In this document: positions 17,822 through 26,568 of the stretch, one piece after another
How the letters are laid out: each line of letters starts with the position of its first letter
Numbering within the stretch: the stretch's first letter is position 1
NCBI GenBank assembly: GCA_964001305.1
Contig: CAXFAI010000028.1
Location: 1 to 62,651 of the forward strand
DNA from: CAJXMH01 sp964001305
GTDB taxonomy: Bacteria; Bacteroidota; Bacteroidia; Flavobacteriales_E; Vicingaceae
Reading direction: 5' to 3'
Length of the DNA stretch: 62,651 bases
Program-made: the position numbers and the translations under genes
The notes under the pieces: model-generated
The model's database searches: none
What the model was told of the DNA's origin: nothing
The model's input: only the letters and a program-made list of their open reading frames with translations

Positions 17822-18207
17822 GGACTAAAGGTAGGAATTCCTTGTCTTGTTCTCGATACACTTCTCCTTTCAGTCGAAGCACTTGAACTGACAAGAAAAC
17901 CACTCGAACTGACAAGGAACACAAGAAAACTACACGAACTGATAAAACTGCTAATCCAAGTCGTTCTCGATACAATTTTGTCAGCTCGAGTGGCCGACGA
18001 AGGAGGCTGTATCGAAAGCTAGACAAAACACTCAAGCTGACAAGGAGTTCTAGGAACAAACATTTTCTTGTCACATCGAGTGGACCGAACAGATTTCGGG
18101 GTGTATCGAGATGGGCAAGAGAAAATGTAAATGAAAGATAAAACTAACACCTTAAGGGAATCACCTTAGGCTCTTCGCTTTATGCTTTCTGCTCGCAGCT
18201 TTTAGCT
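17822..18207. repeat. Gene-free stretch with a cluster of imperfect palindromes
   Basis: No gene is seen. Three related units occur. At about 17841-17895, CTTGT-TCTCGATACACTTC leads to GTCGAAGCACTTGAACTGAC. At about 17976-18027, TTTTGTCAGCTCGAGTGGCC pairs with GGCTGTATCGAAAGCTAGAC. At about 18061-18127, CATTTTCTTGTCACATCGAG pairs with GTATCGAGATGGGCAAGAGA, with a CCGAA-CAGA-TTCGG tip. They share the TCGAGTG ... GTATCGAGA arms of the units at 11-72 and 120-172. Extra short CACTCGAACTGACAAG copies lie at 17901-17916. From about 18130 to 18207 nothing is recognisable. Confidence 0.8.
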
Positions 18208-20637
18208 CTAATAAAGTGCAGGAAATCTTTCAGGATCAACGTCGCGCATGATTACATAAGCGGCTTCAACCATGTCATCAACACTTGGTTTTGAGAAATA
18301 ATCCCCATCAGTACCATAAGCAGGTCTGTGATCTTTAGACGTTAAAGTTTTTGGTTCAACATCCAAATGGTAGTAACCACCTTGCTCTTCCAATACTTTT
18401 TGCATCATAAAGGCAGAAGCACCACCTTTTACGTCTTCATCCAAGAAAAGTACTTTGTTGGTTTTCTTTAAAGATTCAACAATGCTGTGTTTCGTGTCAA
18501 AAGGCATTAAAGTGCGCACATCGATTAGCTCTGCAGAAATACCCAATTGAGTTAGCTCTTTTACTGCTTGTTCCGCTAAGTTGCAGGTAGAACCATAACT
18601 TACAATCGTCAGGTCATTACCCTCAGCTACCACTTCAGGAATACCCAATGGAATTTGAAATTCACCCAAATTTGATGGCATTTTTTCTTTGCTACGGTAA
18701 GCATTTAAAGGCTCAATAATCAAAGCTGGATCATCTCCTTTTAACAAGGTATTGTAGAAACCAGCAGCGGTGGTCAAATTACGTGGCACACAAATGTGCA
18801 TTCCTTTCAAAGAGTTAATAATGGTGCCCATGGGCGAACCAGAATGCCAAATACCTTCTAGTCGGTGACCTCTTGTTCTAACAATCAATGGCGCTTTTTG
18901 ACCACCTGCACTGCGGTATTGTACCGTCGCTAAATCATCGCTTAAAATTTGCAAGCAATACAACAAATAATCCAAGTATTGAATTTCAGCAATTGGGCGT
19001 AAACCTCGCATCGCCATTCCAATTCCTTGTCCGGCAATGGTGGCTTCACGAATTCCTGCATCGCTAACTCGCAATTCGCCATACTTTTCTTGTAAACCTT
19101 CTAAACCTTGGTTTACATCGCCAATTTTCCCAGAGTCTTCTCCAAAAATGAGTACTTCTGGATATTTCTCTAACAGCTTATCAAAATTGTCTCTCAACAC
19201 AACTCTGCCATCTACTTCTTCAGCATTGTCAGCGTATTCAATTTCAACACCTTCAATTTTTAGCGGGCTATCTGCCGACTGGCTGTATAAATGGCTATTA
19301 AAACGTTTTGCATTAAGCTCAGAAAAAGATTTGTACCAAGCAATTAATTCCTCTTTAGCCGTTGAATTTTCATTTCTGCAAATGCGAATTGCTTTGCGAA
19401 CCACACTCATTACATCCTTTCGCAAGGGCTCAGGATTGCTTTTCAATTCGGTCAATAAGGGGTTTAAAAAGTTAGCTTGCGAAGAGCTATCAATCAAGGC
19501 AGACAGTTTAGAAACCGCTTCATTTCTTTCAGCTTTAATGCCTCCTAAGAAACTATCCCATGCTGCTTTTTTAGCCTGTCTAACTTCTTTTTTTGCTTCC
19601 TCTTTTAATTGATTTAATTCTTCTTCAGTCGCTAAACCTTTCTCAACAATCCATTCACCCATTTTAGCAATACAATCAAAATCCTGCTCCCATTGCAAAC
19701 GCTCTTTTGATTTGTAGCGCTCATGCGAACCAGAAGTTGAGTGTCCTTGTGGTTGGGTTACTTCTTCTACATGAATTAAAACTGGAATGTGCTCCTTTCG
19801 GGCTAAATCAACCGCTTTTTCATAAGTTGAAATTAATCCGGCGTAATCCCATCCTTTGGCTTTGAAAATTTCATAGCCGTTGGTTTGTCCTTCGTCACGC
19901 TGAAAACCTTTTAAAACTTCAGAAATGCTTTCTTTGGTGGTTTGGTATTTCTTAGGAACTGAAATTCCATGTCCATCGTCCCAAACTGACATCACCATGG
20001 GTATTTGCAAAACACCTGCGGCATTAATGCTTTCCCAAAAAAGTCCTTCTGATGTACTAGAATCACCAATCGTCCCAAAAGCCACTTCATCGCCTTTGCG
20101 ACTAAATGGATTGTCTTCTGGCAGTAAATCGTTATTTCGGTAAACCTTAGAGGCTTGTGCTAATCCTAACAAACGCGGCATTTGTCCGGCTGTTGGCGAA
20201 ATATCAGCCGATGAATTTTTTAGGTCTTTTAAATTTTTCCAATTTCCATTTTCATCTAAACTGCGCGTAGAGTAGTGGCCATTCATAGAGCGTCCGCCTG
20301 ACGAAGGTTCTTCTTCTACATTGGGATTGGCATACAATTGTGCAAAAAACTTTTGAACATCAGTTTGTCCAATGGCCATCATAAAGGTTTGGTCGCGGTA
20401 ATAGCCTGAGCGAAAATCTCCTTCTTCAAAAAATTTAGCCATGGCTAATTGAGGGATTTCCTTACCGTCACCAAAAATGCCAAACTTGGCCTTACCGGTT
20501 AAAACCTCTCTTCGTCCTAATAAAGAAGCCTCACGACTAACATTGGCTAACTTATAATCATCAAGAACGATTCGCTTAAAATCTTCTTTTGAAAGCTGAT
20601 TCTCTGTTGCTTCAGGGCTAAGGGCTTCTTTATTCAT
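18208..20637 (-). CDS. Fused 2-oxoacid dehydrogenase E1 alpha/beta component
   Basis: A thiamine-diphosphate enzyme with the alpha and beta E1 halves in one ~809-aa chain, the form usual in Bacteroidota. The alpha half shows GDSSTSEG and, after ~30 residues, VWDDGHGISV (cofactor-binding region). The beta half starts near residue 470 and carries FGEDSGKIGDVNQGLEGLQ, and LFLDEDVKGGASAFM towards the end. It decarboxylates 2-oxoacids, most likely branched-chain ones, for an E2 lipoyl partner not in this window. An upstream in-frame ATG (20676) would add 13 residues; I prefer MNKEAL at 20637. No E2 or E3 gene is adjacent. Confidence 0.88.
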   Translation of the reverse strand: MNKEALSPEATENQLSKEDFKRIVLDDYKLANVSREASLLGRREVLTGKAKFGIFGDGKEIPQLAMAKFFEEGDFRSGYYRDQTFMMAIGQTDVQKFFAQLYANPNVEEEPSSGGRSMNGHYSTRSLDENGNWKNLKDLKNSSADISPTAGQMPRLLGLAQASKVYRNNDLLPEDNPFSRKGDEVAFGTIGDSSTSEGLFWESINAAGVLQIPMVMSVWDDGHGISVPKKYQTTKESISEVLKGFQRDEGQTNGYEIFKAKGWDYAGLISTYEKAVDLARKEHIPVLIHVEEVTQPQGHSTSGSHERYKSKERLQWEQDFDCIAKMGEWIVEKGLATEEELNQLKEEAKKEVRQAKKAAWDSFLGGIKAERNEAVSKLSALIDSSSQANFLNPLLTELKSNPEPLRKDVMSVVRKAIRICRNENSTAKEELIAWYKSFSELNAKRFNSHLYSQSADSPLKIEGVEIEYADNAEEVDGRVVLRDNFDKLLEKYPEVLIFGEDSGKIGDVNQGLEGLQEKYGELRVSDAGIREATIAGQGIGMAMRGLRPIAEIQYLDYLLYCLQILSDDLATVQYRSAGGQKAPLIVRTRGHRLEGIWHSGSPMGTIINSLKGMHICVPRNLTTAAGFYNTLLKGDDPALIIEPLNAYRSKEKMPSNLGEFQIPLGIPEVVAEGNDLTIVSYGSTCNLAEQAVKELTQLGISAELIDVRTLMPFDTKHSIVESLKKTNKVLFLDEDVKGGASAFMMQKVLEEQGGYYHLDVEPKTLTSKDHRPAYGTDGDYFSKPSVDDMVEAAYVIMRDVDPERFPALY

Positions 20638-20755
20638 GGAATTTGACTTTACAATTTTGGACTGCAAAATTAACAAAATCGAGCTTAAAATTTGGAGAGA
20701 GATTCACTTCTATGCATAGCTATGAATACATTATTCCTTTGATTATTTTTGCCGC

Positions 20756-21310
20756 ATGATTTTGCCAATTGTAGCGTATGGAGACCCTGTTTTAAAAAGG
20801 GAAGCTGAAGAAATTGAAAAGGATTATCCCTTTTTAGAAGAGTTGATTGACAACATGTTTGAAACCATGTACCAAGCGGAAGGAGTAGGTTTAGCTGCAC
20901 CACAGATTGGAAAGTCAATTCGCTTGTTTATTGTAGATGCGTCTCCTTTTGAAGATGAAGAACCCGAATTAAAAGATTTTAAAAAGGTTTTTATAAATCC
21001 TATCATCGTAGAAGAAGAAGGTGAAGAATGGAATTTTAACGAAGGTTGTTTAAGTATTCCCGGAATTCGAGAAGATGTAAAACGCCAACCTAAAATTACC
21101 ATTGAATATTACGATCGTGATTTTAACTTGCTTGAAGAAACCTACGAAGGTGTTGCAGCGAGAATCATTCAACATGAATATGATCACATTGAAGGAATTC
21201 TTTTTACAGATTTAATAAATCCATTGAAAAGAAGATTGTTAAAAAGTAAACTCAATAATATCAGTAAGGGTAACGTTAAAGTGCCTTATCGAATGAAATT
21301 TCCAAAATAG
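20756..21310 (+). CDS. def: Peptide deformylase
   Basis: A 184-aa enzyme that removes the N-formyl group from nascent proteins. All three family motifs are intact: GVGLAAPQIG (43-52), EGCLS with Cys98, and QHEYDH (139-144) with the two metal-binding His and catalytic Glu. It is divergent from the E1 gene and 6 bp before a lipoprotein gene. Its functional partner fmt is elsewhere in the window (40815-41780), not in an operon with it as in many other phyla. Confidence 0.97.
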   Translation: MILPIVAYGDPVLKREAEEIEKDYPFLEELIDNMFETMYQAEGVGLAAPQIGKSIRLFIVDASPFEDEEPELKDFKKVFINPIIVEEEGEEWNFNEGCLSIPGIREDVKRQPKITIEYYDRDFNLLEETYEGVAARIIQHEYDHIEGILFTDLINPLKRRLLKSKLNNISKGNVKVPYRMKFPK

Positions 21311-21316
21311 AGAAAG

Positions 21317-21898
21317 ATGAAAACTAGAGTATTTTTTATTGCATTGTTATCTATAGCTGTAATGGCTTGTAATTCCACAACAAAAGAAAATAATGGAGAA
21401 GCTGAAAATAACTTTGTTCCATTAGAGAAAATGAATATTAAGAACTTAGAAGCAGAAATAGAAAAGCGAGAAAAAGCTTTATCTGAAGATGCTGAAAATG
21501 TGAATAGTCAAAAAGCAGCTCAATTGATGGAAGCTTATGCCGTTTATGCGGAACGTTTTTCAAATTATGACAAAGCTGGTGAGCGTATGTTTAAAGCTGG
21601 AGAATTAGCTATGGGGCTAGGTCATAAGGTAAAAGCTATCAAATATTTCGATGTGGTTTATTTTGATCATAAAGATTATGAGAAGCGCCCTTATGCTTTA
21701 TTTATGAAAGCTTTTGTTTTAGAGAATCAGGCGGCACAATACGACCAAGCTAAAGAAGTATACGAGCAATTTATACGCGAATTTCCCACTCATCCTATGG
21801 CCGATGATGCGAAATATTCCATTAAAAATTTGGGTAAATCTCCTGAAGAATTAATTAAGGAGTTTGAAAAACAAGATAGCATTAAGCAAGCAGCTTAA
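21317..21898 (+). CDS. TPR-type lipoprotein
   Basis: A 193-aa predicted lipoprotein: a short signal peptide ends in AVMAC, with Cys18 as the lipidation site. The mature part begins with an acidic linker, then a helix-turn-helix region of tetratricopeptide character (AERMFKAGELAMGLGHKVKA and QAKEVYEQFIREFPTHPMAD). Such proteins scaffold envelope complexes; no specific partner can be named. It follows def by 6 bp. Its TAA stop shares the palindrome TTAA (21895-21898) with the stop of the convergent cdaA. Confidence 0.8.
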   Translation: MKTRVFFIALLSIAVMACNSTTKENNGEAENNFVPLEKMNIKNLEAEIEKREKALSEDAENVNSQKAAQLMEAYAVYAERFSNYDKAGERMFKAGELAMGLGHKVKAIKYFDVVYFDHKDYEKRPYALFMKAFVLENQAAQYDQAKEVYEQFIREFPTHPMADDAKYSIKNLGKSPEELIKEFEKQDSIKQAA

Positions 21899-22713
21899 TC
21901 TGCAATAAATTCTTCTTCTAAAAATTTTCTTAGTTCTTCGGCGCTAACATCAATCGTTAGTTTACCTGCTTTTACGGTTGAAATGGTTCCGCTTTCTTCA
22001 GAAACTGCGATGGCAACAGCTGTGGTGTTTTCTGTAATTCCAACGGCAGCGCGGTGACGTAAACCTAACTTAGAGGGTATACTCGGATTGTCAGAAACAG
22101 GTAAAATACATCTTGCTGCAGCAATTTTGTTTTCATAAATAATAACCCCACCATCATGCAATGGGCTGTTTTTGAAAAATATACTTTCTAGAAGATTCGC
22201 ACTTAGCTTGGCATCAAGCTCATCGCCAGTTGATGAATGGTATTTTAGTTCTGCATCTTTCGTAATCACAATTAAAGCTCCGGTGTGTGTTCTCGACATG
22301 TTGTAGCAAGAACGAACAATGGCAGTAATGTTTAAAGCGTTTTGATCTACACTATTTTTTGACCATGATAAAAACCGACGAATAAAACCGGGACCTCCAA
22401 AAGGACTTTGGGAACCAACGAGCAGTAAAAATCGTCTGATTTCTTGTTGAAAAACAATAATTAGGGCCAATACTCCAACTCCAATAAACTGGCCTAGTAT
22501 TTCAGAAAGCAATTCCATTTGCATGGCTGAAACCAACTTCCAAACCAAGTAGATGGCTAAAATGCCTAAGAATATTCTTATGGCAACAGTTCCTTTTATC
22601 AGCTTGTATAACTGATAAAGTAGAATAGCTACAAGTACAATGTCTAAAACATCAAGCCAATTGATGCTTAAAAATAAGAGTGGTATTTGAGTAATTAGAT
22701 TCACGTTTAGCAA
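21895..22713 (-). CDS. cdaA: Diadenylate cyclase CdaA (c-di-AMP synthesis)
   Basis: A 272-aa membrane-bound DAC enzyme making c-di-AMP from two ATP. The N-terminal ~80 residues contain about three hydrophobic helices, then a linker, then the DAC domain. The RHR motif is intact (LGLRHRAAVG, about 217-226). The partner motif reads LHDGGVII (about 184-191), with Gly where DGA is usual in the characterised Firmicutes enzymes; I believe it is compatible with activity. It starts 2 bp after folP ends, so the two are co-transcribed, an arrangement I recall from other Bacteroidota. Confidence 0.93.
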   Translation of the reverse strand: MLNVNLITQIPLLFLSINWLDVLDIVLVAILLYQLYKLIKGTVAIRIFLGILAIYLVWKLVSAMQMELLSEILGQFIGVGVLALIIVFQQEIRRFLLLVGSQSPFGGPGFIRRFLSWSKNSVDQNALNITAIVRSCYNMSRTHTGALIVITKDAELKYHSSTGDELDAKLSANLLESIFFKNSPLHDGGVIIYENKIAAARCILPVSDNPSIPSKLGLRHRAAVGITENTTAVAIAVSEESGTISTVKAGKLTIDVSAEELRKFLEEEFIAD

Positions 22714-22715
22714 TA

Positions 22716-23549
22716 TTACTGCTTTTGGTAAAAGTCAACAATTTGAATCGCTTCTAAAGCTTCTTTCGCATCATGCACTCTTAGAATATTAGCTCCATTT
22801 AATAAAGATAAAACATGTGCCGCGGTAGTTCCATTCAATGCCTCTGCAGCCTCAGTTTCAATTACTTTTTGAATCATGCTTTTTCTACTTAAACCAATTA
22901 GTAATGGGCAGTTCAGTGTTCTGAAAAATGATTGATTCTTTAATAAGGTGTAATTATCCGCTAAACTTTTTCCAAAGCCAAAACCTGGGTCTAAAATAAC
23001 ATCAGCTACTCCTAATTGATTGAGCAGAGTCAATTGTTTCTGAAAAAAGGCAAATACTTCACCAACTACATCCTGATAAGCTGTTTCCCTTTGCATACTC
23101 TTTGGTTTTCCTTTCATGTGCATTAAAATATAGGGCACCTTAAGCTCGGCGATTGTTGAAAACATTTGATCATCAAACAGCCCTCCTGAAATGTCATTAA
23201 TTATATGAGCACCTTCACTTATTGCCATTTTAGCTACTGTAGAACGATAAGTGTCAATTGAAAGTAGGGCATGAGGAAACGCTTTGCTGATTGCCTGAAG
23301 GGCAGGTTTCAATCGTTCAATCTCTTCTTTTTCAGTGATTAAGTCGGCTCCCGGACGTGATGAAAATGCTCCAAGATCTAAAAAGGTGGCACCTTCTACA
23401 AGTAGTTTTTCGGCTTGTTTTAAAATGGAAGACTGACTCAAATAATTTCCACCATCATAAAAAGAATCAGGCGTAATATTGATGATGCCCATGACTTTTG
23501 GCGTTGATAAGTCAATTAATTTGCCTTGGCAATTCAAGCTAAAATTCAT
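22716..23549 (-). CDS. folP: Dihydropteroate synthase
   Basis: A 277-aa enzyme when started at MNFSLNCQGK. It joins p-aminobenzoate to the pterin pyrophosphate in folate synthesis. The pterin-site motif MGIINITPDSFYDGG is near the N-terminus. INDISGG, LDPGFGFGK and the C-terminal RVHD are also present. The frame stays open to 23624 with earlier Met codons, but those would overlap the divergent DUF1599 gene. I prefer the start at 23549, giving a 54-bp divergent intergenic region with the DUF1599 start at 23604. It heads a two-gene operon with cdaA. Confidence 0.93.
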   Translation of the reverse strand: MNFSLNCQGKLIDLSTPKVMGIINITPDSFYDGGNYLSQSSILKQAEKLLVEGATFLDLGAFSSRPGADLITEKEEIERLKPALQAISKAFPHALLSIDTYRSTVAKMAISEGAHIINDISGGLFDDQMFSTIAELKVPYILMHMKGKPKSMQRETAYQDVVGEVFAFFQKQLTLLNQLGVADVILDPGFGFGKSLADNYTLLKNQSFFRTLNCPLLIGLSRKSMIQKVIETEAAEALNGTTAAHVLSLLNGANILRVHDAKEALEAIQIVDFYQKQ

Positions 23550-23603
23550 TTCAAAAGAGCTATTTTCGTGAGATAATTGCATGACCCAAAAATACCTAAA
23601 AGC

Positions 23604-24149
23604 ATGGCGAATACATCTGCTCAATATGATGCTGCGATAAAACGTTGCAGAGATATTTTTGAAAAAAAGATGAAAGATTATGGCAGCGCATGGAGAGTGT
23701 TGAGAATCTCTTCAATAACTGACCAATTGTATATCAAAGCCAAAAGAATTCGTAGTCTGGAAGAAAAGAAAACCAGTAAAGTGAATGAAGGTATTGAAGG
23801 AGAATTTATGGCTATTGTCAATTATGCCATTATGGGAATGGTGCAGCTAGAGCAGGGGTATAGCGAAGATACTAATCTAGACTCAGCAGAAGCATTGAAA
23901 TTCTATGACCACTATGTGGCTGTTGCAAAAGGTCTCATGGAAAATAAGAATCATGATTATGATGAAGCTTGGCGTGAAATGCGAACTTCTTCCTTAACAG
24001 ATATGATTCTTCAAAAATTACTTCGAACCAAACAAATTGAAGACAATCAAGGGAAGACTTTGATATCAGAAGGCATTGATGCAAACTATTTGGATATGAT
24101 CAATTATGCCGTTTTTGCCTTGATTCAATTTGATGAAAAAGCCCAATAA
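23604..24149 (+). CDS. DUF1599 domain-containing protein
   Basis: A 181-aa cytoplasmic protein made of two similar halves, each with a KxKDYGxAWRxxRxSSxTD-like block: KKMKDYGSAWRVLRISSITD in the first half and KNHDYDEAWREMRTSSLTDM in the second. This duplication is typical of DUF1599, a helical family I know from Bacteroidota with no assigned function. Residues such as Asp, Trp and Arg are conserved between the halves, suggesting two equivalent sites. The start at MANTSAQ (23604) avoids overlap with folP. It is the first of a plus-strand series leading to tpiA and prmA. Confidence 0.88.
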   Translation: MANTSAQYDAAIKRCRDIFEKKMKDYGSAWRVLRISSITDQLYIKAKRIRSLEEKKTSKVNEGIEGEFMAIVNYAIMGMVQLEQGYSEDTNLDSAEALKFYDHYVAVAKGLMENKNHDYDEAWREMRTSSLTDMILQKLLRTKQIEDNQGKTLISEGIDANYLDMINYAVFALIQFDEKAQ

Positions 24150-24214
24150 GTGTTAATCTTATTTAAAAGAGCAACAGTATTTGCATTGCAGTGTATTTTT
24201 GAAAAAAAAGACAA

Positions 24215-25477
24215 ATGAAGTACTTAATCCATTTTTCAAGAATTGTAGTAGGAAACCTATTTATATTTAGTGGTTTGGTGAAGGCCAATGACCCATTGGG
24301 ATTTTCGTATAAACTAGAAGAATACTTTGTAGAATTTGGCATGGATTGGCATTGGTTAGAAGCCATTTTAGTGCCTTTGGCTGCTGCCTTATGTATTGTT
24401 GAAATAGTTTTGGGTATTGCTGTTTTATTGGGTTACCGAATGAAACAAGTAAGCTGGGTGCTTCTTTTAATGATCATTTTCTTTACCATCCTCACAGGAG
24501 CTTCAGCTATTTTTGAAATTGTTCGTTCATGCGGTTGTTTTGGAGATGCGATTCCACTAACCCCATGGCAGTCCTTTTACAAAGACTTGATTTTGCTTGC
24601 TTTAATCTTAGTCTTGTTTGCTAAAAAGTCGTTGATCAAACCCTTTGAAAAAATTTCGAATGACATTGTTTATCTATCCATTAGTGGATTAATTATGTTG
24701 GCTTTGTCCATTATGCTTTCTTGGAATGCTGTGCTTTACATCACCTTATTGATTTTAGGATTGACATTAGTTGTCAAGTTTGTTAAACCAAATAGCGCAG
24801 CAGCTTTTGGTACCTTGTTTAGCCTTGTGGTGAGTACGGTTTTTTCAGCTTATGCGATTGAGTATTTACCTTATAAGGATTTTAGACCTTATGCCATCGG
24901 TAAAAGTATTCCAGAACAAATGGTATTGCCTGAAGGAGCTCAACCACCGGTATATGAAAATATGCTAGTTTATAAAAACATAAAAACTGGAGAAGAAAAA
25001 GAGTTTACACAAGAGGAGTATACCAAAGCCAAATTGTGGGAAAATAAAGATTGGGAATGGGTGAGTACCGAAAGTACGATGATTGAAGAAGGAGACGTTC
25101 CAAAGATTACTGATTTTTCAATTTCTACGAATGCTGGGGAAGACATTACTGACCTTGTACTAGCTAAGAAATCTGTTCTATTGATTATCTGCTATGATTT
25201 ATCGCTAACAGATACGGAACATTTAGATGATATTAATGACTTAGCTAAAAAAGCAAGATTGAATGGAACAGAAGTGATGGCTTTATCTTCTGCGGGTGAA
25301 GAACAAGCTTTAGAGTTTATTCGAGAAAATCAATTGGATTTTGAGTTTTATATTACTGATGGTATTGTTTTGAAAACAATGGTTCGTTCCAATCCTGGTT
25401 TAATTTATTTGGAGAATGGTGTAGTAAAAGGAAAATGGCATGAGAATGATGTGCCTGAAATTCATGAGTTAAACTAA
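24215..25477 (+). CDS. BT_3928-family DoxX/MauE-like membrane protein
   Basis: A 420-aa inner-membrane protein. The first ~130 residues form a four-helix DoxX/MauE-like domain with the signature SCGCFGDAIPLTPWQSFYKD. Further TM helices extend to about residue 220. A periplasmic segment then ends in a thioredoxin-like fold (LLIICYDLSLTDTEHLDDI) that lacks a CxxC pair. Relatives are linked to redox or quinone-coupled processes; the exact role is unknown. A TATTTTTG box (24194-24201) precedes the start and could be a -7 element, but no -33 box is well placed. The permease gene follows 12 bp later. Confidence 0.85.
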   Translation: MKYLIHFSRIVVGNLFIFSGLVKANDPLGFSYKLEEYFVEFGMDWHWLEAILVPLAAALCIVEIVLGIAVLLGYRMKQVSWVLLLMIIFFTILTGASAIFEIVRSCGCFGDAIPLTPWQSFYKDLILLALILVLFAKKSLIKPFEKISNDIVYLSISGLIMLALSIMLSWNAVLYITLLILGLTLVVKFVKPNSAAAFGTLFSLVVSTVFSAYAIEYLPYKDFRPYAIGKSIPEQMVLPEGAQPPVYENMLVYKNIKTGEEKEFTQEEYTKAKLWENKDWEWVSTESTMIEEGDVPKITDFSISTNAGEDITDLVLAKKSVLLIICYDLSLTDTEHLDDINDLAKKARLNGTEVMALSSAGEEQALEFIRENQLDFEFYITDGIVLKTMVRSNPGLIYLENGVVKGKWHENDVPEIHELN

Positions 25478-25489
25478 AAATAGACTTAT

Positions 25490-26566
25490 TTGGTTGCCTT
25501 TGTATTTAGAAGATTAGCTTATGGTTTACTCGTTTTATGGGGTGTAATTACTGTAGTCTTCTTTGTATTCAATATACTACCCGGAGATCCTGCTCGCATG
25601 ATGCTCGGACAAAGGGCTGACCAAGAGGCGGTAGATGAAATAAAGCGAGAATTAGGCATGGACCGAAATATTGGGGTTCAATATGCCATTTATTTGAATG
25701 ACATTTCTCCTATTTCTCTGCATCATATTCAAGCTGAATCTTCAACCTATTTTCATGAAAATAAATACCAAGGAAGGCTTTTATTTCAACTAGGAAATTA
25801 TCATATCGCAATCAAACAGCCTTACTTAAGAAGATCTTATCAAAGTCAGAAAGAAGTAGCAGATATTTTGATTGAGAGTTTACCTGAAACAGCGGTGCTA
25901 GCTTTAGCATCAATTTTATTTGCCACTTTGGTTGGGGTGTTCTTAGGCATATTAGCGGCCCTTTACGCAAACTCCTTCTTTGATCGAATTTTGCTGGTAA
26001 TAGCAACTATGGGAATGGCTTTACCTTCCTTTTTTGTGGGGGTGTTAACCGCTTGGTTGTTTGGATTTGTTTGGTCGGATTATACAGGTTTAGGCATGAC
26101 TGGTAGTTTGTATGAAATTGACGATTTGGGTCGTGGAGAGTATATTCAATGGAGCAATTTGGTGCTTCCTGCTTTAACATTAGGGGTTAGGCCATTATCT
26201 GTTGTATTACAACTGAGTAGAAATGCCTTGTTGGAAGTCTTATCCATGGATTACATTCGAACCGCTCGTTCAAAAGGATTAACAGCAAGAGTGATTGTAT
26301 TGAAGCATGCTTTACGAAATGCATTAAATCCAGTGCTTACTGCAGTTTCAGGAATGTTTGCTTCATTAATGGCAGGTGCCGTTTTTGTAGAAATTATATT
26401 TTCATGGAAGGGAATCGGATGGGAAATTGTAAATGCATTAGAAAAGTACGATTTGCCCATTGTGATGGGAGCCGTTCAAATAATCGCTGTTATATTTGTT
26501 TCCATCAATATTGTTGTTGACCTATTATATGGGGTTTTAGACCCAAGAGTTAGAATTAAATCATAG
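25490..26566 (+). CDS. DppB-type peptide ABC transporter permease
   Basis: A 358-aa inner-membrane permease with the family N-terminus (FRRLAYGLLVLWGVITVVFF, then LPGDPARMMLG), about six TM helices, and the cytoplasmic EAA-type loop (YIRTARSKGLTARVIVLKHA). It would pair with a DppC-like permease and ATPases that are not in this window. The predicted start is TTG (25490, giving VAFVFRRL...), as no ATG fits the family's N-terminus. It is 12 bp after the BT_3928-family gene and 2 bp before tpiA, so probably in one transcript with both. Substrate (oligopeptide, nickel or other) is not decidable. Confidence 0.9.
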   Translation: MVAFVFRRLAYGLLVLWGVITVVFFVFNILPGDPARMMLGQRADQEAVDEIKRELGMDRNIGVQYAIYLNDISPISLHHIQAESSTYFHENKYQGRLLFQLGNYHIAIKQPYLRRSYQSQKEVADILIESLPETAVLALASILFATLVGVFLGILAALYANSFFDRILLVIATMGMALPSFFVGVLTAWLFGFVWSDYTGLGMTGSLYEIDDLGRGEYIQWSNLVLPALTLGVRPLSVVLQLSRNALLEVLSMDYIRTARSKGLTARVIVLKHALRNALNPVLTAVSGMFASLMAGAVFVEIIFSWKGIGWEIVNALEKYDLPIVMGAVQIIAVIFVSINIVVDLLYGVLDPRVRIKS

Positions 26567-26568
26567 AT

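Noticed and set aside
17368..18074. Several 60-98-aa open frames on both strands
   Set aside because: They are translations of the dispersed palindromes, with no protein-like pattern and no start context.
1..18207. Idea that the palindromes are a CRISPR array
   Set aside because: Units are irregularly spaced, palindromic over their whole length and lack uniform spacers; no cas gene is present.
20665..20672. TAATTTTG on the minus strand before the E1 gene
   Set aside because: Octamer fits but no -33 TTG at 18-20 nt; chance match likely in AT-rich sequence.
24194..24201. TATTTTTG box before the BT_3928-family gene
   Set aside because: Matches TAnnTTTG, but no TTG lies at the proper distance; left as a remark in the gene entry.
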